From Acidobacteriota bacterium (GTDB lineage Bacteria; Acidobacteriota; Vicinamibacteria; Vicinamibacterales; UBA2999): a stretch of 64,000 nt of DNA. The translations under genes and the position numbers were made by a program. Below the pieces are notes generated by a model. That model had not been told where the DNA came from. It made no database searches and was given only the letters and a program-made list of their open reading frames with translations. Positions 1 through 7,825 of this stretch are shown one piece after another. The DNA lies in the NCBI GenBank assembly GCA_009694735.1, contig SHUG01000003.1, positions 22,634 to 86,633 on the forward strand, written 5' to 3'. Each line of letters opens with the position of its first letter. Position 1 is the stretch's first letter.

Positions 1-251
1 CCAAGTTCGACAAGCTGCGCGATCACCTACTGCGCCTGGACGATGAGGTGACGTGCAAGACCTGCGGCAAGAAGTTCGAGATTCCGTCGCTGCATTCGAT
101 GATGTTCATCGATCAGCTCGACGGCCTGCCGAAGGACGAAGAGGCCGACGAGAGTGAAGCCACCGCGGCACCTGGCAAGCCCATGGATGCCACGACTCGC
201 GCGGCGTTGCCGGCGCGGTTTACGCGCCCGACCAAAGGCTGGCGCGGCTAG
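1..251 (+). CDS. Hypothetical protein with C-terminal CxxC knuckle (5'-partial)
   Basis: The reading frame is open from the first full codon at position 3 and ends at TAG 249-251, so the start lies outside the window. A TCKTCGKKFEI stretch gives one CxxC pair (half of a zinc ribbon), followed by an acidic linker (DEEADESE) and a basic, disordered-looking tail ending GWRG. I do not recognise the family. A GTG at 48 could start a 67-residue version, but the open upstream frame makes a longer protein more likely. Confidence 0.45.
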   Translation, partial: KFDKLRDHLLRLDDEVTCKTCGKKFEIPSLHSMMFIDQLDGLPKDEEADESEATAAPGKPMDATTRAALPARFTRPTKGWRG

Positions 252-318
252 GCCGCAGATTCATGCCAGGCCACAGATTAGACACCGATTAAACACAGAT
301 TAGCAGGCAGCCTGCTGT
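252..318. repeat. Intergenic stretch with repeated CACAGATTA-like units
   Basis: Between two convergent genes lies a run of near-repeats: ACAGATTA, then ACCGATTAA, then ACACAGATTAG. Related wording recurs at 5460-5497, 25482-25512 and 40285-40318. I see no open reading frame here. Confidence 0.4.
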
Positions 319-1008
319 CTACCAGATGCCCGGCAACAGCCGCGACCGCACCTGGCGCTGGTAGGCGCGATACTTCTCGCCGAACGTCTCGACCAGCAAT
401 GCTTCTTCCCACGGAATTGCCACGATTAAATACGCCGTGCTGATTATGGCGAACAGCAAACGGCTGTAGGTCATGCGCTGCATGCTGAACACCATCAGGA
501 TCCAGGCGAGGTAGATGGGATGCCGGACGAAGCCGAACAGTCCGGTGACTTTGAACTCGACCGGCCGGCCGGGCGGCGCGACCCGAACGCCTGCCAGTTC
601 CCACACGCCGATCGCACTTGCCGCGCGCGCGGTCATCGAGATGCCCGTCAGTGCCAGGAACCACATCACCCAGCGCCACGGTCCGTCGATCGCCCACGCC
701 ACGCCGGGTAAGGGCTGCCAGAACCAGCACACGGCGAGGAACAGCAGGCTGGCGACCCACACGTAGAGGCTGCGCTCGAGCTCGGCCGGAACCGTGCGGG
801 TAATCCAGGCCTTGGCGCCGGTCCTCGCCATCACGCTGTGATGCAGCGCGAACACCGTGAACAGCGCCACGTTGAAGGCGATCGCGGGCCACGCCGGCTG
901 GCCGGTGGCCGGCGCGGGCAGGTCGAGGCGAATGCCGTAGACGACCGCAAACGAGGCGAGTGACAGGGCGAAGAGCAGCGCGCCGATCCACACGAATGTC
1001 TTTCGCAC
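319..1008 (-). CDS. Isoprenylcysteine carboxyl methyltransferase (ICMT)-family membrane protein
   Basis: A 229-residue multi-pass membrane protein starting at GTG 1008; a longer ATG start at 1125 would run into the divergent ketoacyl synthase gene, so I prefer the GTG. About five hydrophobic segments precede a C-terminal block GFVRHPIYLAW and later WEEALLVETFGEKYRAY, the RHP...Y and EE...FG..Y..Y signatures of ICMT/NnrU-like S-adenosylmethionine methyltransferases. The substrate is not predictable from sequence alone. It is transcribed divergently from the polyketide-like operon at 1030, which carries a second ICMT-family gene. Confidence 0.75.
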   Translation of the reverse strand: MRKTFVWIGALLFALSLASFAVVYGIRLDLPAPATGQPAWPAIAFNVALFTVFALHHSVMARTGAKAWITRTVPAELERSLYVWVASLLFLAVCWFWQPLPGVAWAIDGPWRWVMWFLALTGISMTARAASAIGVWELAGVRVAPPGRPVEFKVTGLFGFVRHPIYLAWILMVFSMQRMTYSRLLFAIISTAYLIVAIPWEEALLVETFGEKYRAYQRQVRSRLLPGIW

Positions 1009-1014
1009 GAACGG

Positions 1015-1020
1015 TATTAT
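1015..1020 (+). promoter_or_regulatory. Candidate -10 box of the ketoacyl synthase operon
   Basis: TATTAT sits 9 nt before the TTG start at 1030. Only 21 bp separate the two divergent starts, so promoters must overlap coding sequence or give almost leaderless transcripts. Confidence 0.35.
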
Positions 1021-1029
1021 AGAGGTCAG

Positions 1030-2298
1030 TTGAGCCTCCCCAAGGTCGCCATTACCGGCATCGGAGCCGTTTCCGCGTTTGGCGTCGGGCGCGAAGTGTA
1101 TTGGGACGCGATTCGCCGCGGGCAAAGCGGCACCCGCGCCATCACCGAGTTCGACGTCTCAACCTATCCCTGCAAGGTCGCTGCTCCCGTACCGCCCGTG
1201 GACATCGCCGCAGCGATGCCGCTCGCGGGCGAAGCCGCCCCCCGCGATTCGCGCGCCGACCCTAAGCGCTACTCCCGCGCGGCGTTGTTTGGTGTGGTGG
1301 CTGCGCGCGAAGCCTGGAACGACGCGAGACTTGGTTTTGGCGAAGCCAACGCCGGCGTGATTATTGGGAGCGGCGGTGGCGGCATCGACGTTGGCGAGCG
1401 CCAGTATCAGGACTTCTTCACGACCGGCGGACAGCATGTCACGCCCTATGCCATTGCCATCGGTATCTGCGGCATGGTGTCGAGTGAGATCTCGATTGCC
1501 CTCGGCGTCCGCGGGATCAGCCATGTGCTGTCGACCGGTTGCACCAGTTCCACCGACGCCCTCGGCTACGCCTGCATGTTGCTGCGCCAGGGCGAATGTG
1601 ACGTGTTGCTGTCGGGCGGCGCCGATGGCTGCGTGTTGCCGGGCATGATCTTCGGCTTCTCGCGCATGCGCGCGGTCTCGACCCACTACAACGATCGCGG
1701 CGCCGAGGCGTCGCGGCCGTTCGACCGTGGCCGCGACGGCTTCGTGCTGGGCGAAGGCGCCTGGATGCTGACGCTGGAACTCGAGGATCGCGCGCGGGCG
1801 CGCGGCGCGAAGATCTACGCCACCATCGATGGCTATGCCTCGACCTGCGATGCCTATCACCGCGTCCAGATGGACCCCGATGGCGAGCAGATTGTCCGCT
1901 GCATGCACACGGCCATGGCGCGCGCGGGGCGCGCGGCCGAGGAGATTGGCTACATCAACTATCACGGCACCTCGACCCAGCTGAACGACGCCATTGAATC
2001 GCGGTGCACGCGCCTGGCGTTTGGCGCGCTGGCGGACCGCATCCCGGGGTCGTCCACGAAATCGATGATTGGCCACCCGCAAGGTGCCAGCGGCGCCGCT
2101 GGTGTCGTCGCGACCGCCCTTGCCCTGTCGCGCGGGTTCCTGCCGCCGACCATCAACCTGACCGACCCGGATCCCAATTGCGACCTCGACTTCATTCCCA
2201 ACGAGGGCCGCGCCGCGCAACCGGAGGCGGCGCTCTGCAATTGCCTCGGCTTCGGCTCGAAGAACAGCGCGCTCGTCCTCGGCCGCTCGCATGGATGA
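1030..2298 (+). CDS. Beta-ketoacyl-ACP synthase family protein (FabF-like KS)
   Basis: A 422-residue condensing enzyme with all three catalytic residues in place: Cys171 in STGCTSSTD, His312 in YHGTSTQLND and His349 in GHPQGASGAAG. The start is TTG 1030, preceded by GAGG at 1020-1024. Length is normal for KAS II. The stop overlaps the next gene by 8 bp and the following gene overlaps by 4 bp, so KS, FAD oxidoreductase and ICMT methyltransferase form an operon. Fatty-acid synthesis is unlikely to be its main job because no ACP, KR or FabD is adjacent; the partners suggest a specialised lipid or polyketide. That last point is inference. Confidence 0.85.
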   Translation: MSLPKVAITGIGAVSAFGVGREVYWDAIRRGQSGTRAITEFDVSTYPCKVAAPVPPVDIAAAMPLAGEAAPRDSRADPKRYSRAALFGVVAAREAWNDARLGFGEANAGVIIGSGGGGIDVGERQYQDFFTTGGQHVTPYAIAIGICGMVSSEISIALGVRGISHVLSTGCTSSTDALGYACMLLRQGECDVLLSGGADGCVLPGMIFGFSRMRAVSTHYNDRGAEASRPFDRGRDGFVLGEGAWMLTLELEDRARARGAKIYATIDGYASTCDAYHRVQMDPDGEQIVRCMHTAMARAGRAAEEIGYINYHGTSTQLNDAIESRCTRLAFGALADRIPGSSTKSMIGHPQGASGAAGVVATALALSRGFLPPTINLTDPDPNCDLDFIPNEGRAAQPEAALCNCLGFGSKNSALVLGRSHG

Positions 2299-3466
2299 CG
2301 TCGTAATTGCCGGGGGCGGACCGGCGGGCGCCCTGGCCGCCATCATCCTGGCGCGGGCCGGCGCCCGGGTCCGCCTGTTCGAGCGCGCCCGCTTTCCCCG
2401 GCACAAGCTGTGCGGCGACACCCTGAATCCGGGCGCACTGGCGGTGCTCGCGCGTCATGTCGACACGACCGCACTCGTGACGGGCAGCGACGAGATCCAC
2501 GGCATGCTGCTCACCGGTCCCGGTGGCGTCGCCGTGCGTGCGCTCTACGGGGCGGGCCTGGCGGGACGAGCCGTCACGCGCAGTGTCTTCGATGAATGGC
2601 TGCTTCGGCAGGCGGTCGCTGCTGGCGCGCGAGTGGAGGAGGGCGCCGCGGTCAAAGGCGCGCTCGTCTCGGCCGGCCGCGTCACCGGCGTGACGGTGGC
2701 CGGACGCGCGGGTCAGGACCTTGCCCACGAGGGCCGCCTGGTGATCGCCGCCGACGGACGCCGATCGACACTCGCGTTTTCGCGAGGCCTCGCGCATCAG
2801 CCGGCCCGCCCCAGGCGCTGGGCCATCGGCGGATATTTCACCGGTGTGGCCGGCTGCGGAACCGTCGGCGAGATGCACGTGCGCAAGGGGCACTACATCG
2901 GCGTGGCGCCGGTACCAGGCGGCCTCACCAACGTTTGCGTGGTGATTCCCCACGCCGTCGGCGATCGGGCGTTCGGCGCGCCGGCCGAGTTGATCCGCTC
3001 ACGCCTGAACGCCGATCCGGCGCTGCGCGATCGGTTTGTGGATGCGCGTCCTGAGGGCGATCCGGTCGTGCTCGGCCCGATGGCCGTGGATGCCGATGCC
3101 GCCGGTGAGCCGGGACTGTTGCTGGCCGGTGATGCCGCGGGTTTCATCGATCCGATGACCGGCGACGGCCTGCGCCTCGCGTTGGCAGGCGCGGAGCTGG
3201 CCGCCGCCGTCATTCTGGAAGTGTTCGCCGGGCGCGGTTCACCAGAAGCTGCTCACCTGGAGCTGGCGCGCCGCCGCCGCGCGGCCTTTGCCTCGAAATG
3301 GCGCTTCAACCGCACGTTGCGCTCGCTGGTCACGTACCCGCAGGGCGTCTCGGCCGCTGCGGTCTGCGCCCGCGCCGTGCCGTCGGTGTTGGTAACGATC
3401 ATCCGCTACGCCGGAGACTTGCCCACCGAAGCGCGGCGCGCGAAGGCGGGCTGCCCGTCATCATGA
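2291..3466 (+). CDS. FAD-dependent oxidoreductase, geranylgeranyl-reductase type
   Basis: 391 residues. The N-terminal Rossmann motif GGGPAG (residues 8-13) binds FAD, followed by the FPRHKLCGDTLNPGAL stretch typical of the geranylgeranyl reductase / flavoprotein hydroxylase group, and the second FAD motif GDAAGFIDPMTGDGL near residue 280. It probably reduces double bonds of, or hydroxylates, a lipid-like product of the upstream ketoacyl synthase. ATG 2291 overlaps the KS stop by 8 bp and its TGA overlaps the next ATG (ATGA). Known alkylresorcinol and alkylpyrone operons also pair a flavoprotein with an ICMT methyltransferase. Confidence 0.8.
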   Translation: MDDVVIAGGGPAGALAAIILARAGARVRLFERARFPRHKLCGDTLNPGALAVLARHVDTTALVTGSDEIHGMLLTGPGGVAVRALYGAGLAGRAVTRSVFDEWLLRQAVAAGARVEEGAAVKGALVSAGRVTGVTVAGRAGQDLAHEGRLVIAADGRRSTLAFSRGLAHQPARPRRWAIGGYFTGVAGCGTVGEMHVRKGHYIGVAPVPGGLTNVCVVIPHAVGDRAFGAPAELIRSRLNADPALRDRFVDARPEGDPVVLGPMAVDADAAGEPGLLLAGDAAGFIDPMTGDGLRLALAGAELAAAVILEVFAGRGSPEAAHLELARRRRAAFASKWRFNRTLRSLVTYPQGVSAAAVCARAVPSVLVTIIRYAGDLPTEARRAKAGCPSS

Positions 3467-3984
3467 CCACCCAGGGCCCGGCCGTTGCCGCTCTCACGAT
3501 CGCCGCCGCGCTGCTGATGATGGGCGGTGAGCTGGTACTCTCGCTCTTCAACGAGCGCCAGTTGCGCGCCAGGGGCGCGGTTGAACCGCCGGACGACGTA
3601 ATTACCACCATGCGGTGGGCGTATCCCGTGGCGTTTGTCGCGATGGGAGTGGAAGGCGCGGTGGTAGGACCCTCACCGGGCTCCGTGCTGCTGGGCGGGC
3701 TGGTGATGTTCGGTCTCGCGAAGGCGCTCAAGGTGTGGGCGATCACCTCGTTGGGGCCGCGCTGGAGTTACCGCGTGCTGATTCTTCCCGGTGCGCCGCT
3801 GGTGACGTCGGGGCCCTATCGGTATCTGTCGCATCCCAACTATCTCGCCGTCCTGGGTGAGCTCGTGAGCGTGGCGGCAATTGTCGCCGCGCCGATTACC
3901 GGCGTGCTCGCGACCGTGGGCTTCGGCTTGCTGATGCGCGCGCGCATCCGCGTCGAAGATCGCGCGCTGGGCCGCCTTCGCTAG
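3463..3984 (+). CDS. ICMT-family methyltransferase (alkylpyrone/YpbQ-like size)
   Basis: 173 residues from the ATG inside the upstream ATGA overlap. Hydrophobic segments surround a conserved GPYRYLSHPNYLAVLGEL motif (RHP-type NY motif), characteristic of ICMT-family small membrane methyltransferases such as Bacillus YpbQ/BpsB. The C-terminus RIRVEDRAL is shorter than in longer ICMTs but matches the about 170-residue subgroup. Last gene of the KS operon; an O-methylation of the lipid product is inferred. Confidence 0.75.
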   Translation: MTTQGPAVAALTIAAALLMMGGELVLSLFNERQLRARGAVEPPDDVITTMRWAYPVAFVAMGVEGAVVGPSPGSVLLGGLVMFGLAKALKVWAITSLGPRWSYRVLILPGAPLVTSGPYRYLSHPNYLAVLGELVSVAAIVAAPITGVLATVGFGLLMRARIRVEDRALGRLR

Positions 3985-4020
3985 GGCGGACCTGTCGCGC
4001 CGAAGCCTTGGCGAAGGCGG
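3985..4020. repeat. Dispersed short repeat (CCGAAGCCTTGGCGAAGGCGG type)
   Basis: A palindromic core CTTGGCGAAGG with flanking GGCGGAC. Related copies occur at 12598-12655 (degenerate), 25457-25490 and 42627-42659. All lie in intergenic positions, like REP-type elements. Confidence 0.45.
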
Positions 4021-4021
4021 A

Positions 4022-4027
4022 TACAAT
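4022..4027 (+). promoter_or_regulatory. Candidate -10 box
   Basis: TACAAT ends 7 nt before GTG 4035, matching the short-leader arrangement seen before several genes in this window. It argues for GTG 4035 over the upstream TTG 4008. Confidence 0.35.
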
Positions 4028-4034
4028 AGCCACC

Positions 4035-5447
4035 GTGAAACTGCCCAAATGGGCGACGGCGCTCGACCTCGTGGCCGTCGCGATGGCCATCGTCGCGCTG
4101 TCGGTGGTGGTAGCCGGCGGTTTCCGCGAGACGGTCTTCGGCGTCCGCCTGTCGGTCACCGACTGGTGGCGGCCGGCGCTGTGGAGCGTCGCGGCGATAA
4201 TTATTCGCCACGCCATCGTGCGGCGGCATCCGCTGCCGCAGCGGGTGGTGCAAGCGGTGGTGCGCTGGTGGCGCGATCCGGTCACCAAGGCGGTGCTTCC
4301 CATTCACCTGGCCACGCGCGGCGGTGTGCTCGCCGTTGGCTTTCTCGCGATCATCCTGATTGGCTTCCCGCCGGAGGCCTCGTCTCGCTGGCGCATCTAC
4401 TCCCACGATTTTCTCGACTTGCCGGCGCGATGGGACACCGGCTGGTATCTCGGCATTGCCACTGGTGGGTATCAGTTCAACCCAAGGGCAGACGCGGGCT
4501 TCCAGCAGAACATCGCTTTCTTTCCCGCGTTCCCGATGGCGATGAAGTACCTGTCGATCGTGTTCGGGCGCCAGCCGCTCTGGACCGGCGTGGCGGTGTC
4601 ACTGGTCGCCTTCTTCCTCGCGCTGGGATACTTCCTGCGACTGGCCCGGGACGAGCTGCATGACGAAGCTGCCGCCGTCACCGCCGTCATGCTGCTGGCC
4701 GCCTATCCGTTCGCGGTGTTTTTCAGCGCGGCATATACCGAAGGCCTCTTCCTGCTCACCCTGGTCGGCGCGGTCTATCACTTCCGCCACGATCAGCTCT
4801 GGCGCGCCGCGGCGTGGGGACTCGTCTGCGGGCTCACGCGTCCCAACGGCTGCTTCTTGTCGATCGTGCTGGGCTTGATGGCAGTGACACCCATGTGGGA
4901 TGCCGTCCGCTGGCGTCCGCTCGTGCCGCCGCCCACTGGCTGGCTGCACCTCGGCCAGCGGCTGCTTGCCGCGTCGGCGCCCGGCGTCGGCATGCTCGCG
5001 TTCTCCGCTTACATCTACCAGCTCACCGGCAATCCCTTCCAATGGACGATGCAGAACGTCGCGTGGGGACGCGTCTACCGAGACCTGGATTCGCTGGTCT
5101 CCGATCGCGTGGGCTACATCGCGGCCAATGGCCTCTACAACTACGCCTCGACGCAGACCATCGACTTCTTCTACCTGCTCGCCGTGCTGTTTGTGCTCGG
5201 CTCCGCCTGGCCGGTGTATCGGCGGTTCGGCCTGCCGTACGCGGTGCTGCTGCTGGTGAGCATGTTGCCGCCCATGGCGGCCGGCGGGCTGCTCTCGATG
5301 GGCCGCGTCACCTCGGTGTTGTTCCCGGCGTTTCTCTGGATGGGCGGCGCCATTCCCGCGCGCCATCGCACGGCCTGGATCGCCGTCTTCGCGTGCCTGC
5401 AGGGGTTTGTCGCGGTGATGTTCTTTACCTGGCGTCCGTTGTTCTAA
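4035..5447 (+). CDS. GT-C fold mannosyltransferase-like membrane protein
   Basis: About 470 residues and roughly ten to twelve membrane segments. After the second or third membrane segment comes RWDTGWYLGIATGGYQ; the W-D and W-Y pattern in the first outward loop is that of PIG-V / bacterial mannosyltransferase-family GT-C enzymes, which use polyprenyl-phosphate sugars outside the membrane. The rest is hydrophobic with short loops. It stands alone, so acceptor and pathway are unknown. Confidence 0.65.
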   Translation: MKLPKWATALDLVAVAMAIVALSVVVAGGFRETVFGVRLSVTDWWRPALWSVAAIIIRHAIVRRHPLPQRVVQAVVRWWRDPVTKAVLPIHLATRGGVLAVGFLAIILIGFPPEASSRWRIYSHDFLDLPARWDTGWYLGIATGGYQFNPRADAGFQQNIAFFPAFPMAMKYLSIVFGRQPLWTGVAVSLVAFFLALGYFLRLARDELHDEAAAVTAVMLLAAYPFAVFFSAAYTEGLFLLTLVGAVYHFRHDQLWRAAAWGLVCGLTRPNGCFLSIVLGLMAVTPMWDAVRWRPLVPPPTGWLHLGQRLLAASAPGVGMLAFSAYIYQLTGNPFQWTMQNVAWGRVYRDLDSLVSDRVGYIAANGLYNYASTQTIDFFYLLAVLFVLGSAWPVYRRFGLPYAVLLLVSMLPPMAAGGLLSMGRVTSVLFPAFLWMGGAIPARHRTAWIAVFACLQGFVAVMFFTWRPLF

Positions 5448-5493
5448 AGCAGAGTCCGATTCAATCGGTGTCCCACCGGTGTCAATCGGTGGC
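5448..5493. repeat. Intergenic copy of the GTGTCAATCGGTGG repeat
   Basis: Contains ATCGGTG three times between convergent genes; on the other strand it reads CCACCGATTGACACC, related to the repeat at 252-318. Confidence 0.35.
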
Positions 5494-5913
5494 CTAGACA
5501 GACGCGATCCACTGGCGCACGATCCCCTGGATCGCCGCCTCGTGCGCTTTCACGTCTTGAACGCCGGCAAAGTTCATGAGCGCGCGGTCCTTGGCCAGCC
5601 ACTTGAGCAGTCCCTGCGGATTTTCGATCTGGAACGACGGGGTCTTGCGAACCTTCGCGCCGAGGTGAAGAATCACCCCGATGCCGTCCTTGGCGCGAAG
5701 ATGCGTGGTGGCGAAATACTCGGTGGTGCGAAAGCTCGGCGGGTTCCACTTCACGCCTTCGGCGATGGCGGGATCGGCGCCGGCGATGATCGTGCGGAGC
5801 GCCTCGATGGCGGCCTTGTGCGGGTGCTCAAGGGTCGCCATGAACGCATCCACCGCTTCGGCGGTATCGGCGTCTGTCTTCGTGCGTTCCGGACGTGGTT
5901 TCGGTGTGGCCAT
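5494..5913 (-). CDS. DUF1801 domain-containing protein (YdhG-like)
   Basis: 139 residues. The domain runs over almost the whole length: an N-terminal helix with FMATLEHPHKAAIEALRTII, the conserved GVKWNPPSFRTTEYFATTHL core, and a C-terminal LMNFAGVQDVKAHEAAIQGIVRQWI helix. This family is small, cytosolic and of unknown function. It is the last intact gene before the cassette array. Confidence 0.75.
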   Translation of the reverse strand: MATPKPRPERTKTDADTAEAVDAFMATLEHPHKAAIEALRTIIAGADPAIAEGVKWNPPSFRTTEYFATTHLRAKDGIGVILHLGAKVRKTPSFQIENPQGLLKWLAKDRALMNFAGVQDVKAHEAAIQGIVRQWIASV

Positions 5914-6008
5914 CCAGCAGGGATGTTATCAGGGAGCAGGGGCACGCTTGCGCACTCGACATGCGGCAGGCCCCGACGATGGTTCCGGCGTCCAATTCAC
6001 ATGCGCGG

Positions 6009-6178
6009 TGGCTATACTCGACCCAAGACCATGTCTCGCCGCGCCCTTCAGCTGGTGATGATGGGCGACCAGCGTAATCCCACTGCCCGCGACGACGTCC
6101 GCGCGGCCCGTGCCGCGCGCGCACGGGGACGGTTCGACGATGCAAACGCGTTCTTCCGGGATGCGGACGGTCTGGCGC
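6009..6178 (+). pseudogene. Truncated second copy of the TPR/metalloprotease gene start
   Basis: A shrunken copy of the gene at 12673. Positions 6009-6044 match its -10 box, start codon and first codons (12651-12686), and 6039-6178 match 13011-13150 with 132 of 140 identical bases and no gaps. About 330 bp in between (110 codons) have been lost at a shared CGCCGCG, keeping frame. The match ends abruptly at 6178, where an attC-like half-site begins. The remaining 79-codon frame (6031-6270) has only foreign sequence at its end and is unlikely to be functional. Confidence 0.8.
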
Positions 6179-6202
6179 GTTGGCTCCATGTGAATGTTAA
6201 CC
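6174..6202 (+). repeat. Right half of an attC site
   Basis: GGCTCCATGTGAATGTTAAC matches the L'/R' halves of the sites at 6775 and 8823; R' is GTTAACC at 6196-6202. The left half is missing and replaced by the truncated TPR gene. Confidence 0.65.
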
Positions 6203-6203
6203 G

Positions 6204-6452
6204 GAACGGTTCTTCGTCGCCGGCACTAAACGAGGCATTCAGGGTCAGCATGAGGATCGATTGCGCCTGATCCTCGGTGCGCTCAATGCAGCAACGAGCC
6301 CCCAGGACTTGAACTTGCCCGGTCTGGGCCTCCATGAACTTCAAGGGAGTCGCACAGGCACCTGGGCGGTCAAAGTCAGCGGCAATTGGCGCGTAACTTT
6401 CGAGTTCGCCGGTAACGATGCTGAGCGCGTGGATTACGAAGACTATTACTGA
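6204..6452 (+). pseudogene. higB: HigB/RelE-type toxin, N-terminus lost
   Basis: Reading from GAA 6204 gives ERFFVAGTKRGIQGQHEDRL and then the full RelE/HigB body through GTWAVKVSGNWRVTFEF and the C-terminal VDYEDYY. The first 10 or so residues of the usual family start (M-I-x-S-F...) are absent: the frame begins directly after the attC R' box and the preceding codon is TAA. A rescue start at TTG 6261 would lose the first helix. Toxin activity is doubtful, although the antitoxin downstream is intact. Confidence 0.75.
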
Positions 6453-6461
6453 GGACGACCG

Positions 6462-6749
6462 ATGAAGATGTACAACCCACCGCACCCGGGCGAAGTGCTC
6501 CGCGAACTGTGCCTGAAGCCGCTGGGCCTGACCGTCACCCAAGCCGCTCGGGGGCTGGACGTCAGCCGCAAGACCTTGTCCGCCATCTTGAACAGCCGCG
6601 CGGGGATCAGCCCTGAGATGGCTGTTCGTTTGTCGCTGGCCTTCGGCACGAGCGCCGAGAGCTGGATGAACCAGCAGACCCAATACGACCTTTGGCACGT
6701 CGAGCGGCGCCGCAAGAAGCTGCATGTCGCCAGGTTGTCTGCCGCTTGA
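6462..6749 (+). CDS. higA: HigA-family antitoxin
   Basis: 95 residues with the family opening [20 protein letters not shown] and a helix-turn-helix ([20 protein letters not shown], residues 23-42), then the [21 protein letters not shown] tail. It binds and neutralises HigB-type toxins and represses its own operon. It starts 10 bp after the toxin stop and is followed by an attC site, the usual forward cassette order. Confidence 0.9.
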   Translation: MKMYNPPHPGEVLRELCLKPLGLTVTQAARGLDVSRKTLSAILNSRAGISPEMAVRLSLAFGTSAESWMNQQTQYDLWHVERRRKKLHVARLSAA

Positions 6750-6774
6750 TTAGTTGATGGCTCGTTTCAATTCC

Positions 6775-6852
6775 GGCTAACGATTCAAATGAGCCGCGCC
6801 CGCAGACGCCCGTGAACGGGTCAAGGGCGTCGGCTCCATTTGAAGGTTAGCG
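6775..6852 (+). repeat. attC site 1
   Basis: 78 bp. R'' is GGCTAAC (6775-6781) and R' is GTTAGCG (6846-6852). The arms TTCAAATGAGCCG and CGGCTCCATTTGAA pair, with the one extra base on the right arm that marks attC orientation. The centre CGCCCGTGAACGGG can extend the fold. Confidence 0.85.
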
Positions 6853-6862
6853 GGCCGCTTGC

Positions 6863-7081
6863 TTACGCCGTCACTGGCATGAGTCGGTAGACCCGGCTGG
6901 CCAATCGCGATGCACGCCGGGGGTCACCGGACCGCAGCGCCTCTCGGACCTCGTCGAGCCGGTACGCGTCGCCGATTGACAGGTACGGCGCCCAGCCGCC
7001 CTCGGCCTCGAGGAGATCGACGTCGACTTCCGCAACGAAGTCGCCCTCGCGGACCAGTCGCTTGGTGGTCTTGGTGCTCAT
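6863..7081 (-). CDS. Small protein paired with DUF4258 (probable antitoxin)
   Basis: 72 residues, starting at the ATG inside an ATGA overlap with the upstream DUF4258 gene. It opens with a basic stretch STKTTKRLVREGDFVAEVDVDLL and ends with a helical DEVREALRSGDPRRASRLAS. I know this only as a frequent neighbour of DUF4258 proteins. Antitoxin function is inferred from size, coupling and context. Confidence 0.55.
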   Translation of the reverse strand: MSTKTTKRLVREGDFVAEVDVDLLEAEGGWAPYLSIGDAYRLDEVREALRSGDPRRASRLASRVYRLMPVTA

Positions 7082-7400
7082 GTTCGTCTCTTCAGCCACG
7101 TCTCATCCCATCTTGCCGGATCTGGCCTGTACGCGGTGATCAAAACTGCCGGAGACGTTTGTCCCTCCGGAATGCCCCAGACGACGTGTACGGGCTTGCC
7201 TGTCTTGTCCTGCTCAAGCACGAGCACACAGGGGCCTTTCGGAAACTCGGGGTAGTCCTCAATGACTACTGCCGCCCCAGCCCATCGACCACTTCGTGGA
7301 CGAGAACCTGATCGGCTGCGAGTTCCTCGTATCCATAAACAGAAACACGCACCTCTGCGCGGGCCACCAGTGCTCGCACCTGCTCCAAAGTCTGACTCAC
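7078..7400 (-). pseudogene. DUF4258 domain protein, frameshifted
   Basis: The N-terminal part from GTG 7400 (SQTLEQVRALVARAEVRVSV) runs into TAG in one frame; the next frame continues the family without a gap: AVVIEDYPEFPKGPCVLVLE, then HVVWGIPEGQ and TAYRPDPARWDETW. The switch falls at the CCCC run 7275-7278; one more C would restore a single frame. Either a disabled gene or a homopolymer error. The DUF4258 family is often found in toxin-antitoxin-like pairs. Confidence 0.7.
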
Positions 7401-7456
7401 CGCCTTGGCCCGTCCGTCATCGTGTAATCGTGTTGTCTCGGGATGGTCCTGTCCGT

Positions 7457-7825
7457 CTAAAACGAATAGGGTTTCATCCGCACGGCCAGCGTCGTGATCT
7501 GCATGTGGCCCTCTCGACACACTGGACAGCGCGCCAGGTCGACCCCAGTAAGCCGGAGCACCAGCGCGTGCGACGATTCGGGAGGGGCCTCCTCGGTCGG
7601 CGGCTGGCCGAGCAGGTCACGACATGGGCGGACCATGTCGCGCCGCGTGCGATTGGCGAGCAGACCGAAGTGGCGAATGCGCATGAAGCCGCGGGGCACG
7701 ACATGCAGCAGAAAGCGCCGGAGGAATTCGTCCGCCTCGAGGGTCATGACCTTCTCGTCCCCGGTTGCCGCGGCGACGGCACGCAGAACGACGTGCGGTC
7801 GCGCTTCAACCTCGCGTGACACAAG
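7457..7825 (-). pseudogene. IS91-family transposase, C-terminal fragment
   Basis: The frame shows KVMTLEADEFLRRFLLHVVP followed by RGFMRIRHFGLLANRTRR, the hallmark C-terminal region of Y2/IS91 transposases, and later a CPVC pair in the tail. The N-terminal catalytic tyrosines and zinc knuckle are absent. The nominal frame extends to 7855, but that part reads through the integrase fragment in the wrong frame. Confidence 0.7.

Noticed and set aside
1159..2421. 420-codon open frame on the minus strand
   Set aside because: Antisense to the ketoacyl synthase, whose catalytic motifs are all present; composition is the Arg/Ala-rich pattern of a GC-rich shadow.
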